From an uncultured Saprospirales bacterium (lineage in GTDB: Bacteria > Bacteroidota > Bacteroidia > Chitinophagales > Saprospiraceae), in NCBI GenBank assembly GCA_937864265.1, contig CALMIR010000076.1:1-50703 (forward strand): a DNA stretch of 50,703 bases, given 5' to 3'. Positions 40,395 to 49,737 of the stretch are shown piece by piece. A model generated the notes under the pieces. That model was not told the origin of the DNA, searched no databases, and saw only the letters and a list, made by a program, of their open reading frames with translations. The translations under genes and the position numbers were made by a program. The stretch's first letter is position 1. Each line of letters opens with the position of its first letter.

Positions 40395-42341
40395 CTACCT
40401 GGAAGAAGTCAAGCTCAATGCTGTTTTTAAAACCTTATCCTCATAGGGAAATAAATCCTGAAAGCCGTTGATTTCAACCCGGACATCGGGCTTAAGCCCT
40501 CTGCCTGTATCAATGTCTTCATCAAGCGACAAGAGCCTGCTCAGACCATTTGACCTGACTTTAATATTCATAGGCAAATAAAAATCCGATCCGCTCGCGA
40601 AAGCTCCTGCCGTGTTTTCACTACCTATTATCTGAGCATTTGCATAGCGGCGCATGTTCGAGCAAAATAATTCGGAAGCGCAGGCTGTTTTTTCATCAAT
40701 CAATATCATCACTGAGAGTTGTTGCAAGCAGTAATAAGGGTTGGGATAAATAATATTTTCATATCTCTCCACATGGCCATCTAGCCAATTATACTGATCT
40801 TCTGATACAACAATCGTGTCCTTGATGAAGGTAGATAATACCCGCAAGGCCTCTATCTCAGCACCACCAGGATTAGATCGCAAGTCAAAAATGATACCAT
40901 CCAGATTTTTTAGATCCTCATAGAGATTAACAAATCGAATCCAATCACCTAGTTCCCAGTGGTTCAATCGAAAAATACCCCAATTGTCAGGTGTGACGGT
41001 AAATTTTCCGTGGGCAGGAATGAAGTTGGCTGGCGGTTTAAATTTCACCTGATTCGAGAAATTGACCTGTAAGGTTTGTTCGCCATCAAGCAATGTTACC
41101 CGAATGGAATCGCCAGTTCTTCGATGAAAAAGCTTGGATACAGCTAGGCTTCTTCGAGTACCTAGGCTTCCTTGCTGTTGTGGCATTAATGCCTCTATAC
41201 CAACCTCTACAGGTCGGCTGTCCACCGCTATAACCTGCATTCCTGGGGTTATTTTTCCCAAAAGTGCTGGATCAAAAACCGCGGCAATTACCACATTTCC
41301 CTGAATTTCTTTTGCTAGAACCGGACTAGCCTTCAGGTTTTCTTTTTCATGATAAACAAAGAAGTGCCCATCTCCAAAAGCGTGTATTAGGCTCCTGATT
41401 TGTTCCAACTTCTCTTCAAAAGCCGAGGAACTTTCAAGCAAGTCGTCCAAATGACGGTTTACTTCCTTGCGGCTAATCTTCAATTCATCGTAATAGGGAT
41501 AGCGAGCAATTATGTATTTCAAAATATCAAAGACGGCATTGGTATCTGAAATACTTGAGTCTGCTACCGAAAAATAGTAGGCGTTGCTTGGAGAAAAGCC
41601 CCTAAAAGAAGCAGCCTGTTTGACCGGATAAGCGTTGCCAAAGACGTTCAAAAAAGCACTATTTTGAAAATTGATGGTGTCGTTGGTTAATTCATAAAAA
41701 AAAGCGCCTTTGGCAGGCACCATTTCAGAAGTTTGTTCATAGATATAGCATTCGCTTAACACAAATTGTATATCGGAATTCGCGAGAGGCCTTTTTTTAG
41801 CAATAATGAGCAGCCGGCTGATCATTACCGCTTCATTTAGCAGCGAATTCATGGATGGGCCTATACCCAGTAACTCCCATTTCTTCAAATCATATATTCC
41901 GGGAATTTGATACCCATCGGATACTTGCTGAATCTCTTTTTTTAACCATCGATCTTCTCCAATCTTCAGAAAAACACTATAGCTATCAACATTCTTTAAA
42001 TAGGCATTGATGTGAAATCGCGCCATATCTAGATTTATAAAAGCAGTAGGCGCAATGCTTTTGTCCAAAAGCAAGCTGATGGAAGCGGTATCTTGGATTG
42101 GCACCCCATCCCATCCATCTCGCAGTGCCTTCAAAGCAACCCCTTTTTGCCTTACCGAATCAGCAGGAGCCTGCGGTAAACCCCAAAAATGATACCCCGT
42201 TGCGTATTGGCCATGCATGAATAAATCCATCAAATCACAAACAACTTCATTCCTGCTTTTTACTGTAGTAACTTGCCACTGACCATGCAGTTCAATCAGG
42301 AATGAAGCCAGTAAACCTAAAATTAGCAGCCGCTTATACAT
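40395..42341 (-). CDS. S41-family (C-terminal processing/tricorn-like) exported protease
   Basis: The ATG at 42341 gives a signal peptide (MYKRLLILGLLASFLIELHG) and a 648-residue product. The C-terminal half has a PDZ-like segment (GKITPGMQVIAVDSRPVEVG) and the S41 core: NLDGIIFDLRSNPGGAEIEALR, ILIDEKTACASELFCSNMR with the nucleophile in ACASE, and IIGSENTAGAFASG. The N-terminal 300 residues are not recognised. It acts in the periplasm or on the surface. It sits 51 bp upstream of the RiPP precursor gene on the same strand, so it may process, degrade or provide immunity to the exported peptide. That role is inference. Confidence 0.85.
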   Translation of the reverse strand: MYKRLLILGLLASFLIELHGQWQVTTVKSRNEVVCDLMDLFMHGQYATGYHFWGLPQAPADSVRQKGVALKALRDGWDGVPIQDTASISLLLDKSIAPTAFINLDMARFHINAYLKNVDSYSVFLKIGEDRWLKKEIQQVSDGYQIPGIYDLKKWELLGIGPSMNSLLNEAVMISRLLIIAKKRPLANSDIQFVLSECYIYEQTSEMVPAKGAFFYELTNDTINFQNSAFLNVFGNAYPVKQAASFRGFSPSNAYYFSVADSSISDTNAVFDILKYIIARYPYYDELKISRKEVNRHLDDLLESSSAFEEKLEQIRSLIHAFGDGHFFVYHEKENLKASPVLAKEIQGNVVIAAVFDPALLGKITPGMQVIAVDSRPVEVGIEALMPQQQGSLGTRRSLAVSKLFHRRTGDSIRVTLLDGEQTLQVNFSNQVKFKPPANFIPAHGKFTVTPDNWGIFRLNHWELGDWIRFVNLYEDLKNLDGIIFDLRSNPGGAEIEALRVLSTFIKDTIVVSEDQYNWLDGHVERYENIIYPNPYYCLQQLSVMILIDEKTACASELFCSNMRRYANAQIIGSENTAGAFASGSDFYLPMNIKVRSNGLSRLLSLDEDIDTGRGLKPDVRVEINGFQDLFPYEDKVLKTALSLTSSR

Positions 42342-42517
42342 AAGACATTTACATTTTAATGGGCAAACGGATAGCTGCAAGTCCACAAAAGACTTGTTCC
42401 AATTGTGCTGAAATGAACTAGTGTTATGTATTGTTTGGGCGCAGAAAAGAGGAAGAATCCAAGTGTTGTACTCTTGGTGACTAGGGCAAGGTAGGTTTTC
42501 AAATACAGGACTACATT

Positions 42518-42688
42518 TTACATCCCGAAATCATCTGTAATAATGATTTCACTTTCATATTGATCGAACATACCAGGGGTGTAATCATTTGAGGAACTGA
42601 TGATACCCAGGGCGATTAATAAAGCAACGATGATTGGCATATAAATCACTTTTTGGTTAAATAATACTGCTAAACTAATTTCAATCAT
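42518..42688 (-). CDS. 56-residue small membrane ORF at the head of the RiPP cluster
   Basis: An ORF starting at the ATG at 42688 reads MIEISLAVLFNQKVIY, then MPIIVALLIALGIISSSNDY, and ends ESEIIITDDFGM. A second ATG at codon 17 would give a 40-residue product with one membrane helix followed by an acidic tail. No family was recognised and the Shine-Dalgarno site is weak. It lies 176 bp upstream of the S41 protease on the same strand, within the otherwise empty gap before the divergent helical-repeat gene. It may be an extra small peptide, an immunity-like protein or noise. Confidence 0.4.
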   Translation of the reverse strand: MIEISLAVLFNQKVIYMPIIVALLIALGIISSSNDYTPGMFDQYESEIIITDDFGM

Positions 42689-42825
42689 GGGGGATCAGTA
42701 GGCATTTTATGGCAAAAAAGGACTATACTTTTATATTCTATTTTTCTTAATTTAGCGTTTTTTATTCTATTTATCAGTATTTTACAATTTTAAAAATACT
42801 CAAAAATTTATCAAATACAGACAAA

Positions 42826-44355
42826 ATGAAGCTTTTAATTGAATTGATTAATTTATTTAATTCAAACACCATCAATAAAGCAAGTTTAATCCCTGCTGCC
42901 GACAGTCAGACTAAAATTGCTCAATTTTATCATGCTTTAAAAGAAGGGAAAGTGGCCTCTGATGAAGAAGCACTAGCTTACCTATACGAAAATGAAAATG
43001 AAAATGAAAAAGTGGAGGCTTTTAAAAAATTAAAGACCCGACTCAAAAGCCGCTTACTAAACTCCTTGTTGTTCATCAATGTCAATCAACCCCATTTTAC
43101 CGATATTCAAAAGGCTTATTATGAATGCTATAAACAGTGGGTGTTTATCAGGATACTTATTGGCAGAAGTGCCAAAGAAAGCGCTGCTATTTTATCAAAA
43201 AGAATCTTTAAAAAAGCTTTACATTTTGAATTTACAGAAATTGTATTAAACCTATGTAGAATGCTGAGAATGTATCACGCTACGGTAAAAGGCGACCAAA
43301 AAGCTTTTAGATATTACAACCAGCTTTTAAAAAAATACCTCCTTATATATGAAGCAGAAATGAAAGCAGAAGAATATTATGCAGATTTATTGGTGAACTT
43401 TGTTTCAACGAGAGCTAGTAAAAAAAACTTGGTAGAAAAAGCAAGAGAGTATGCACTTGCCCTGCAGCCCTATCGAGAAAAAGTAGATTCTTTTAATTTC
43501 ATATTTTTCGCTCACACCATTTTCACATTGCAGTACGAGATAGATAATGACCATGAATCGGTCATTGAAGAATGTTTGAAAGCACTACGCGTTTTTGAAC
43601 AGAAACCATACAAACTCAAAAGTCAAGTTTACGGCTTTGCTTCCAAAGCATTTTATTGTTACATCAAATTGGGGCAATTCCAAGAGGCGGAACGAATGGG
43701 TAAACGATGTATGAAACTAATAGAACCTGGGTCGGTCAACTGGTTTAAATTTCAAGAAGCGCTCTTTTACTTTCTTTGTCAGATTGAAAGATACGACGAG
43801 GTACCCTCGATTGTCAACAAAGTAATAAGAAATGCTAACTTCGAATTCCAAAGCGAAGCATCTAAGGAAGTATGGAAAGTATATGAAGCTTACGCCTATT
43901 GGCTTAGCCGGGTCAATTCTATCCAGAACAAAGAGGCTGAAAAGTTAAACAAGAATTTCAAGCTGGGTAAATTTATCAACCAAGTTCCTGCTCACTCTAA
44001 AGATAAAGAAGGCATGAACATTACTATATTAGTCATTCAAATATTAATCCTTTTGTCTAGGCAAAAATACGATCAAATTATTGACCGAATAAGTGCCTTA
44101 GAACGCTATACCAATCGGTATTTAAAAAAAGATGCAACCTTTAGAAGTAACTGTTTTATGAGAATGATCATTGCTCTTCCAAAAGGTCATTTTAACCGGA
44201 CAGCCATCGAACGCCATACTCAAAAATACATTCAAATGCTAGAAAACACTTCTTTGGCTCAATCGGACCAATCCAGTGAGTTAGAGATCATTCCTTATGA
44301 AAAACTATGGAATCTTACCTTAAAACTCTGCAAACCATTGCCAAACCAGGAATGA
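42826..44355 (+). CDS. Large helical-repeat (TPR-like) protein of unknown function
   Basis: The 509-residue protein is almost entirely alpha-helical and basic. Pairs of helices with aromatic and Ala spacing (AYYECYKQWVFIRILIG, AFRYYNQLLKKYLLIYEAE, QVYGFASKAFYCYIKLGQF, AERMGKRCMKLIEPG) resemble tetratricopeptide units. No signal peptide or enzymatic motif is seen. The DNA is clearly more AT-rich than flanking genes and carries a GAAAAT microsatellite encoding N-E repeats near codon 56. It is divergent from the RiPP cluster and adjacent to it, suggesting it was acquired together with it and may regulate it or act as a peptide-sensing scaffold. The function is not known. Confidence 0.75.
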   Translation: MKLLIELINLFNSNTINKASLIPAADSQTKIAQFYHALKEGKVASDEEALAYLYENENENEKVEAFKKLKTRLKSRLLNSLLFINVNQPHFTDIQKAYYECYKQWVFIRILIGRSAKESAAILSKRIFKKALHFEFTEIVLNLCRMLRMYHATVKGDQKAFRYYNQLLKKYLLIYEAEMKAEEYYADLLVNFVSTRASKKNLVEKAREYALALQPYREKVDSFNFIFFAHTIFTLQYEIDNDHESVIEECLKALRVFEQKPYKLKSQVYGFASKAFYCYIKLGQFQEAERMGKRCMKLIEPGSVNWFKFQEALFYFLCQIERYDEVPSIVNKVIRNANFEFQSEASKEVWKVYEAYAYWLSRVNSIQNKEAEKLNKNFKLGKFINQVPAHSKDKEGMNITILVIQILILLSRQKYDQIIDRISALERYTNRYLKKDATFRSNCFMRMIIALPKGHFNRTAIERHTQKYIQMLENTSLAQSDQSSELEIIPYEKLWNLTLKLCKPLPNQE

Positions 44356-44420
44356 TGGAGAGCTTCTAAGAAATATGAATGCCAATCAATAAAGGTTGTT
44401 CGGGCGTCAAATAATTGCTG

Positions 44421-44452
44421 CATTTCCGAACATCATGTGTCCGATTTTGAAC
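44421..44452 (+). promoter_or_regulatory. Second copy of the candidate NtrC-type activator motif
   Basis: CATTTCCGAAC (44421-44431) is followed by CCGATTTTGAAC (44441-44452). Reversed, it aligns with the motif pair upstream of HlyD, sharing the AAAATCGGA and CATG blocks. Its inner edge is 56 bp before the -24 element at 44508. Confidence 0.55.
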
Positions 44453-44507
44453 AACTCCAAAAGAACAACTACCACACAAAAAACTGTCAATCAAAGTTTT
44501 ATATCAA

Positions 44508-44523
44508 TGGCATAACTATTGTA
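44508..44523 (+). promoter_or_regulatory. Sigma-54-like promoter of the tandem permeases
   Basis: TGGCAT-AACTA-TTGTA keeps the invariant GG and TTG with exact -24/-12 spacing, deviating from consensus at the last base of each element. The predicted leader is about 64 nt to the ATG at 44598. Confidence 0.55.
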
Positions 44524-44597
44524 GTTTTAAATACAAAATGCATCGCTAAGGTTTAAGCTAGCCCCAAAAGCCGCTCATCAACAAACACCCAACTGTT

Positions 44598-46970
44598 ATG
44601 CTACACAACCACCTCAAAATCGCTTTCCGCAGCCTCATCAAGCAAAAGGGCTATACCCTGATCAATCTGGCAGGCTTGTCCATTTCACTGGCCATTGCTC
44701 TGCTCATGCTAATTTGGGTGCAGGATGAATGGCAAACGGACAAATTCCATACCAATGGGGATCGACTGTACCGACTAAAACGAACCATTCCCCTGGAGGC
44801 GAATGTCCTGGATGTGTATAACAGTGTACCCTACCCGGTGTTGACCCATGCCGCTACTGAAATCCCAGAGGTGCTCCAGTTCATTCCACTGGGCAGACCC
44901 ACGGCAACAATCATTGTAAAAGAACAACTGGACATTAAAGCGGAGGGTACGTTTGGCAATACTGCTTTTTTTGAAGCCTTTTCTTTTCCCATCGTGTTGG
45001 GTGACATTAGTCAGCTCGACAAAAAACCCGAGGCCATTGCCATTTCGGAAAGCCTGGCCAAAAGCTTATTTGGCAACATTTGGAAAACCAATGCCATCGG
45101 TGAAAGCATTCGCCTCCACAATGAAGGAGATTTTACAGTGGAAGCGGTCTATGAAGACTTTCCTGGCCGCTCTTCGTTCCAAAGCGATTTTATCTACAAT
45201 ATTCAGCACTTTCTCACGGACAACGACTGGGCTTTGGAATGGACCAATTCGGGTATGCAAGGCGCAGTGCTGCTGACAGAAGGAGCTGATGCGGAATCGG
45301 TGAGGCAAAAGATAGAGCAAATGTACCAAAGCCATCAGACAGCTACCTTGAAAGAAGGCTGTTTGTTGCAGCCCTATGCCGAACAATACCTGTTTGGAAA
45401 ATTTGACGAACAGGCTAAAGTCAAAGGTGGCAGAATAGAATACGTCCGCATTTTTGGCATAGCTGCTTTGTTCTTGCTATTGATAGCCTGCATCAACTTT
45501 GTCAATTTAGCCACTGCAAGAGCTTCCAAGCGAGCCAAGGAAGTAGGCGTACGCAAAACGGTCGGCGCCGGACAGCGCATCCTGATTGGGCAGTTTATGA
45601 CCGAAGCCGGGCTTATCACCTTCATAGCGATCGGCTTGGCTTTGCTCTTTGCAGAACTGCTCCTGCCGCAGGCTCGTTTGATGACGGAAAAACAATTGTA
45701 TTTTCAGTACAACCAGCCCGTTTTTTGGATGGGCATGACTGGCATCTTCTTATTTACTTCGCTTTTATCGGGCGCTTATCCTGCTTTTGTACTGGCAGCT
45801 TTTCGCCCCATCCAAATCCTAAAGGGCAAAATCAACGAGCACAGCTCTAAGGCACTTTTTAGAAAGGGTTTGGTTGTCGTACAGTTTGTTTTGGCGCTGC
45901 TGCTGATCGTGGGTTCGCTCGTTGTTCAGCAGCAAGTCCATTTCATCAAAAACAAAAACCTGGGCATCAACAAAGACAACCTCATCGTCATTCCAAAGGA
46001 CGAAAACATCAGCGAAAAATACGAGGTCTTGCGCACAGAATTGCTGGCTCAGGAAGGTATTGCCAAAGTGACTACCGCTGGACCAACGCCGATTGACCTA
46101 CAAGCCTCTACCAGTGGCGTATCCTGGCCAGATAAACGCGCCGATCAGGAGAACATTGAATTCCAGATACTTTGGACAGAAAGCGATTTTCTCGACATGT
46201 TTGAAATACCACTAGCCGCAGGTAATTTTTATCGGGCAGAATTATTGTCGGATACAACCAGCATCGTATTCAATGAAAAGGCGATTGAAATCATGGGGCT
46301 GGAAAATCCGGTGGGCACCGTAATTACCTGGTGGGGAAAACCCAGACAAATCATTGGAGTAGTAAAGGATTTTCACAACCGATCCCTACACGACCGCATC
46401 GAACCAACCGGTATCTTGCTGGATGCTGAGGGCACTTGGTCGCTATTTGTAAAAGCGGAAGCAGGTCAAATCGCTCCAGCCATTGACGGGTTAGAGGCCG
46501 TTTTTGCGAAGGTTGTACCCGAAGTTCCGCTCAACTATGAATTTGTGGACGAGCAGTACCAGGAATTTTACAAAACAGAAGTACTCACCGGATCCCTAGC
46601 CAATTATTTTGCTATCATATCCATGTTTATTTCCTGTTTGGGATTATTTGGATTGGCCACTTTCCTAGCCGAGCAAAAAACAAAGGAAATTGGCATCCGA
46701 AAAGTATTGGGCGCCACCTTGGTCAACATCGTTGGACTCATCTCCAAAGATTTTATCCGATTGGTAGTCATTGCCCTGTTATTGGCAATTCCGACGGCCT
46801 ATTTGTTGATGAATCATTGGCTGGATGACTTTGCTTACCACATCGAAATATCCTGGTGGGTTTTCCTACTAGCAGGTTTATCCGCCTTATTTTTTGCTTT
46901 TCTGACCATCAGTTTTCAAAGCATTCGGGCAGCATTGACCAATCCGGTGAAGTCGTTGCGCAGTGAGTAA
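44598..46970 (+). CDS. Large FtsX/MacB-type ABC permease, first of tandem pair
   Basis: The 790-residue permease is of the duplicated Bacteroidota type: an N-terminal helix (about 20-42, GYTLINLAGLSISLAIALLML), a MacB-PCD periplasmic domain, a first three-helix FtsX block with RAKEVGVRKTVGAGQRILIGQF (about 308-330), a central helix, a second periplasmic domain, and a last FtsX block with TKEIGIRKVLGATLVNIV. The C-terminus NPVKSLRSE is shared with the downstream paralogue. No ATPase gene is beside it, so it may use the ATPase at 28047-28715 or one elsewhere. It has a sigma-54-like promoter. Confidence 0.9.
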   Translation: MLHNHLKIAFRSLIKQKGYTLINLAGLSISLAIALLMLIWVQDEWQTDKFHTNGDRLYRLKRTIPLEANVLDVYNSVPYPVLTHAATEIPEVLQFIPLGRPTATIIVKEQLDIKAEGTFGNTAFFEAFSFPIVLGDISQLDKKPEAIAISESLAKSLFGNIWKTNAIGESIRLHNEGDFTVEAVYEDFPGRSSFQSDFIYNIQHFLTDNDWALEWTNSGMQGAVLLTEGADAESVRQKIEQMYQSHQTATLKEGCLLQPYAEQYLFGKFDEQAKVKGGRIEYVRIFGIAALFLLLIACINFVNLATARASKRAKEVGVRKTVGAGQRILIGQFMTEAGLITFIAIGLALLFAELLLPQARLMTEKQLYFQYNQPVFWMGMTGIFLFTSLLSGAYPAFVLAAFRPIQILKGKINEHSSKALFRKGLVVVQFVLALLLIVGSLVVQQQVHFIKNKNLGINKDNLIVIPKDENISEKYEVLRTELLAQEGIAKVTTAGPTPIDLQASTSGVSWPDKRADQENIEFQILWTESDFLDMFEIPLAAGNFYRAELLSDTTSIVFNEKAIEIMGLENPVGTVITWWGKPRQIIGVVKDFHNRSLHDRIEPTGILLDAEGTWSLFVKAEAGQIAPAIDGLEAVFAKVVPEVPLNYEFVDEQYQEFYKTEVLTGSLANYFAIISMFISCLGLFGLATFLAEQKTKEIGIRKVLGATLVNIVGLISKDFIRLVVIALLLAIPTAYLLMNHWLDDFAYHIEISWWVFLLAGLSALFFAFLTISFQSIRAALTNPVKSLRSE

Positions 46971-47005
46971 AACCCGGTTTTAAAGTAATTTTAAAATATC
47001 CTTTT

Positions 47006-49438
47006 ATGTGGGTGTTGTACTTCAAAACGGCCATCCGAAACTTTTGGAGAGACAAGTATTTCAGCGGGATCAACCTGCTGGGCTTGAGCATGGGCATGGC
47101 TGCCAGCCTACTTATCTTCCAATTTGTTCGCTATGAATGGAGTTATGATCGAAACAGCCCACATGCTGCACACATCTGGCGGGTCTATTGCGAAACAAAA
47201 GCGGACAATGGGACACTTACGCTGGACGCTAACACACACTCTGCCATAGGCCCACAGCTCAAAGCCGATCTGCCCGAAGTGGTGGCTTTCACCCGCTTAT
47301 ACAATCGAAATGAAGCCGAGGTCAATTTTATTCACGAAGAGAAGCCGATAAAAATACCGGGGGTGTGGACGGCCGACCCTGGATTCCTGGATTTATTTCC
47401 ACAGGAGTGGCTACACGGGGACAAAAACACCTGTTTATCAGCGCCTTATTCTGTTGTCATAACAACCTCCTTAGCCAACAGGCTTTGGGATACCGACGAT
47501 GCAATAGGGAAAACCCTGGAAGCTCCGGCAGGGGTGTTTGAAGGTATTTATACCGTAAAAGGCGTGGTAAAAGACCCGCTCCCCAATACGCACCTAAAAT
47601 TCAACGTCTTGGTCAGTTATGCCACCCGATATGCCAAAGGCCATGAAGACAATTGGGACAATTACTGGGAATACAACTATTTTCAAACCACACCTGAAGC
47701 TTCTGTTGAAAAAATAAAAGCCAAGTTGGCGGAATATTCCAGTACTCACTTGGCTCAAATTGGCCTTGTGCTCCGATTGCAAGCTTTCCAAGACATACAC
47801 TTGTACTCTGACCTTACCTATGAAATCGAAGCGAATGGCAATGCTAGTGTGGTGAATTTTTTAGGCATTATGGCCTGCCTGATCTTATTCATTGCCTATT
47901 TCAACTACGTCAATCTGACCACCGCAAGGGCTTTGCAGCGCGCTAAAGAAGTCGGTATCCGAAAAATTACCGGCGCCGACCGGCAGCAGTTGATCGTACA
48001 ATTTCTGGCAGAAGGGGCACTCATCCATTTATTGGCCCTTATACTGGCATTGGCAGTCCTTCCTTTTCTGCTTACCTGGTTTGGTCGCTATACCGATCGC
48101 CCATTGGCCTTGTTTTTCCAACTCGACACCCCGCTTATTGGACTAGTCATAGGTGTTTTTTTATCCAGCTTGTTGTTTTCCGGCCTGTATCCGGCCTTTA
48201 TTTTATCAGCATATCGCCCTTCGGATGTTTTGAAAGGGGCTTTTTTTAGCAATAAATCCGGTCAGCGACTGCGCAAAGGACTGGTGACTTTTCAATTTAC
48301 CTGTTCTACCCTGCTCATCATCGCCGTAATTGTTGTAGAGAGCCAGTTGTCCTTCCTGAGGCGCCACGACTTGGGTCTGAACCTGGCGCAGGTATTGGCC
48401 ATCAAATCGCCGGAATTGGATTATCGTTCCGATTCTACGGCATTTCCCCGATTGCAGACTTTTCAAGAACAAGTGATCCAACTGAACGTTGCTTCTGCAT
48501 TGGCACTATCGGATATCGCGCCCGGTTTGGGTATCTCCTCTATTTCTGGAGGTAGCAGCGCCCTTTACCGAACAGACTCGCCAGAAACCAAAATACAAGG
48601 CGCTGTTTATTACATCGATATAAGTCCCAGTTTTTTCGAGGTCTATGACATCAATATCCTTTCCGGCAATGTTTATACGCCCCAATCGAGGGAACAATTG
48701 TTTCAGCAAGTAATGATCAACGAAGCAGCCAGAGCTCTACTAGGTTTTCCAGATGCCCAAAGCGCCGTAGAAGCGACCTTTGCTTTTGATCATAACCCCA
48801 ATAATCCTATCACCATTAAAGGCGTAGTGGCTGATTTCCACATAGAAGGCTTGCAAGCACCAACCCGGCCTACCCTCTATTACATCAATCCGCGCTTATT
48901 TCAGGGATATATTTCTGTGAAAGTCCCGACAGAAAAAACCAGCAGCACCATAGCTCAACTGGAAAGCATTTGGAAAGCCCTTTTCCCCTTGAGTCCATTT
49001 GAATATTGGTTTGTGGATGAGGCATTTGCCCGGCAATACGAACAGGAACAGCAACTATCCAGGCTCTTTCGCCTATTTGCTTTACTGGCCATTTTTATCG
49101 CCTGTTTGGGCTTGCTTGGACTGGCAATTTTTTCGACCCGGCAACGCACCAAAGAAATTGGCATCCGCAAAGTACTGGGCGCCAGCATAGCCGGCATTAT
49201 AGGGCTATTATCCAGGGATTTCATGCGTCCAGTCTTGCTGGCTATTTTGTTGGCAACGCCATTAGCCTGGTACCTGATGCATGGGTGGTTAGACGATTTC
49301 GCTTATCGCATCGACATCGAATGGTGGTACTTTGCTTTGGCCGGACTTGGGGCGGTGTCCATTGCTTTTTTAACAGTAGGCGTACAAAGTATGCGGGCCG
49401 CGTTGGCCAATCCGGTGAAGTCGCTTAGAAGTGAATAA
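47006..49438 (+). CDS. Large FtsX/MacB-type ABC permease, second of tandem pair
   Basis: The 810-residue paralogue of the preceding gene starts MWVLYFKTAIRNFWRDKYF and has the same order: N-terminal helix, MacB-PCD domain, FtsX block with RAKEVGIRKITGADRQQLI, middle helix, second periplasmic domain, and C-terminal FtsX block with TKEIGIRKVLGASIAGI, ending NPVKSLRSE. It lies 35 bp after its partner with no promoter in between, so co-transcription is likely. Such pairs probably form a heterodimer moving hydrophobic or peptide substrates, or transmitting force to periplasmic partners. Confidence 0.9.
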   Translation: MWVLYFKTAIRNFWRDKYFSGINLLGLSMGMAASLLIFQFVRYEWSYDRNSPHAAHIWRVYCETKADNGTLTLDANTHSAIGPQLKADLPEVVAFTRLYNRNEAEVNFIHEEKPIKIPGVWTADPGFLDLFPQEWLHGDKNTCLSAPYSVVITTSLANRLWDTDDAIGKTLEAPAGVFEGIYTVKGVVKDPLPNTHLKFNVLVSYATRYAKGHEDNWDNYWEYNYFQTTPEASVEKIKAKLAEYSSTHLAQIGLVLRLQAFQDIHLYSDLTYEIEANGNASVVNFLGIMACLILFIAYFNYVNLTTARALQRAKEVGIRKITGADRQQLIVQFLAEGALIHLLALILALAVLPFLLTWFGRYTDRPLALFFQLDTPLIGLVIGVFLSSLLFSGLYPAFILSAYRPSDVLKGAFFSNKSGQRLRKGLVTFQFTCSTLLIIAVIVVESQLSFLRRHDLGLNLAQVLAIKSPELDYRSDSTAFPRLQTFQEQVIQLNVASALALSDIAPGLGISSISGGSSALYRTDSPETKIQGAVYYIDISPSFFEVYDINILSGNVYTPQSREQLFQQVMINEAARALLGFPDAQSAVEATFAFDHNPNNPITIKGVVADFHIEGLQAPTRPTLYYINPRLFQGYISVKVPTEKTSSTIAQLESIWKALFPLSPFEYWFVDEAFARQYEQEQQLSRLFRLFALLAIFIACLGLLGLAIFSTRQRTKEIGIRKVLGASIAGIIGLLSRDFMRPVLLAILLATPLAWYLMHGWLDDFAYRIDIEWWYFALAGLGAVSIAFLTVGVQSMRAALANPVKSLRSE

Positions 49439-49737
49439 TGTTTAGCCCACTTGGTAGGGTGCTTCTCGATTGATCAGCGCTACTTAGTTCAAGGCCGAGC
49501 CAAAATGCACGATTCTACAATAAGCTCCTGAATTGGAATATTTTTAAGTGCTGCCAATAGCATTGGTTTAATATTTGATACCAATAGAGATATCGAGTTT
49601 GATTTTAGGATCAAGCTTTTTTGTGTGTTTTATGCTCTTCTCTAAGCATTATTATCTCTTTTGGGAATTCTTGCCCAAGCCCTTAGTTGGTAAGGCATTA
49701 TCGCACAAAATCAAACCAAACTTGGTGCTGCGTTTTA
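49439..49737. other. Convergent intergenic gap, nothing recognised
   Basis: About 300 bp separate the second permease stop from the cytochrome gene stop. I see no hairpin with a T-run, no tRNA and no supported ORF here. Confidence 0.5.
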
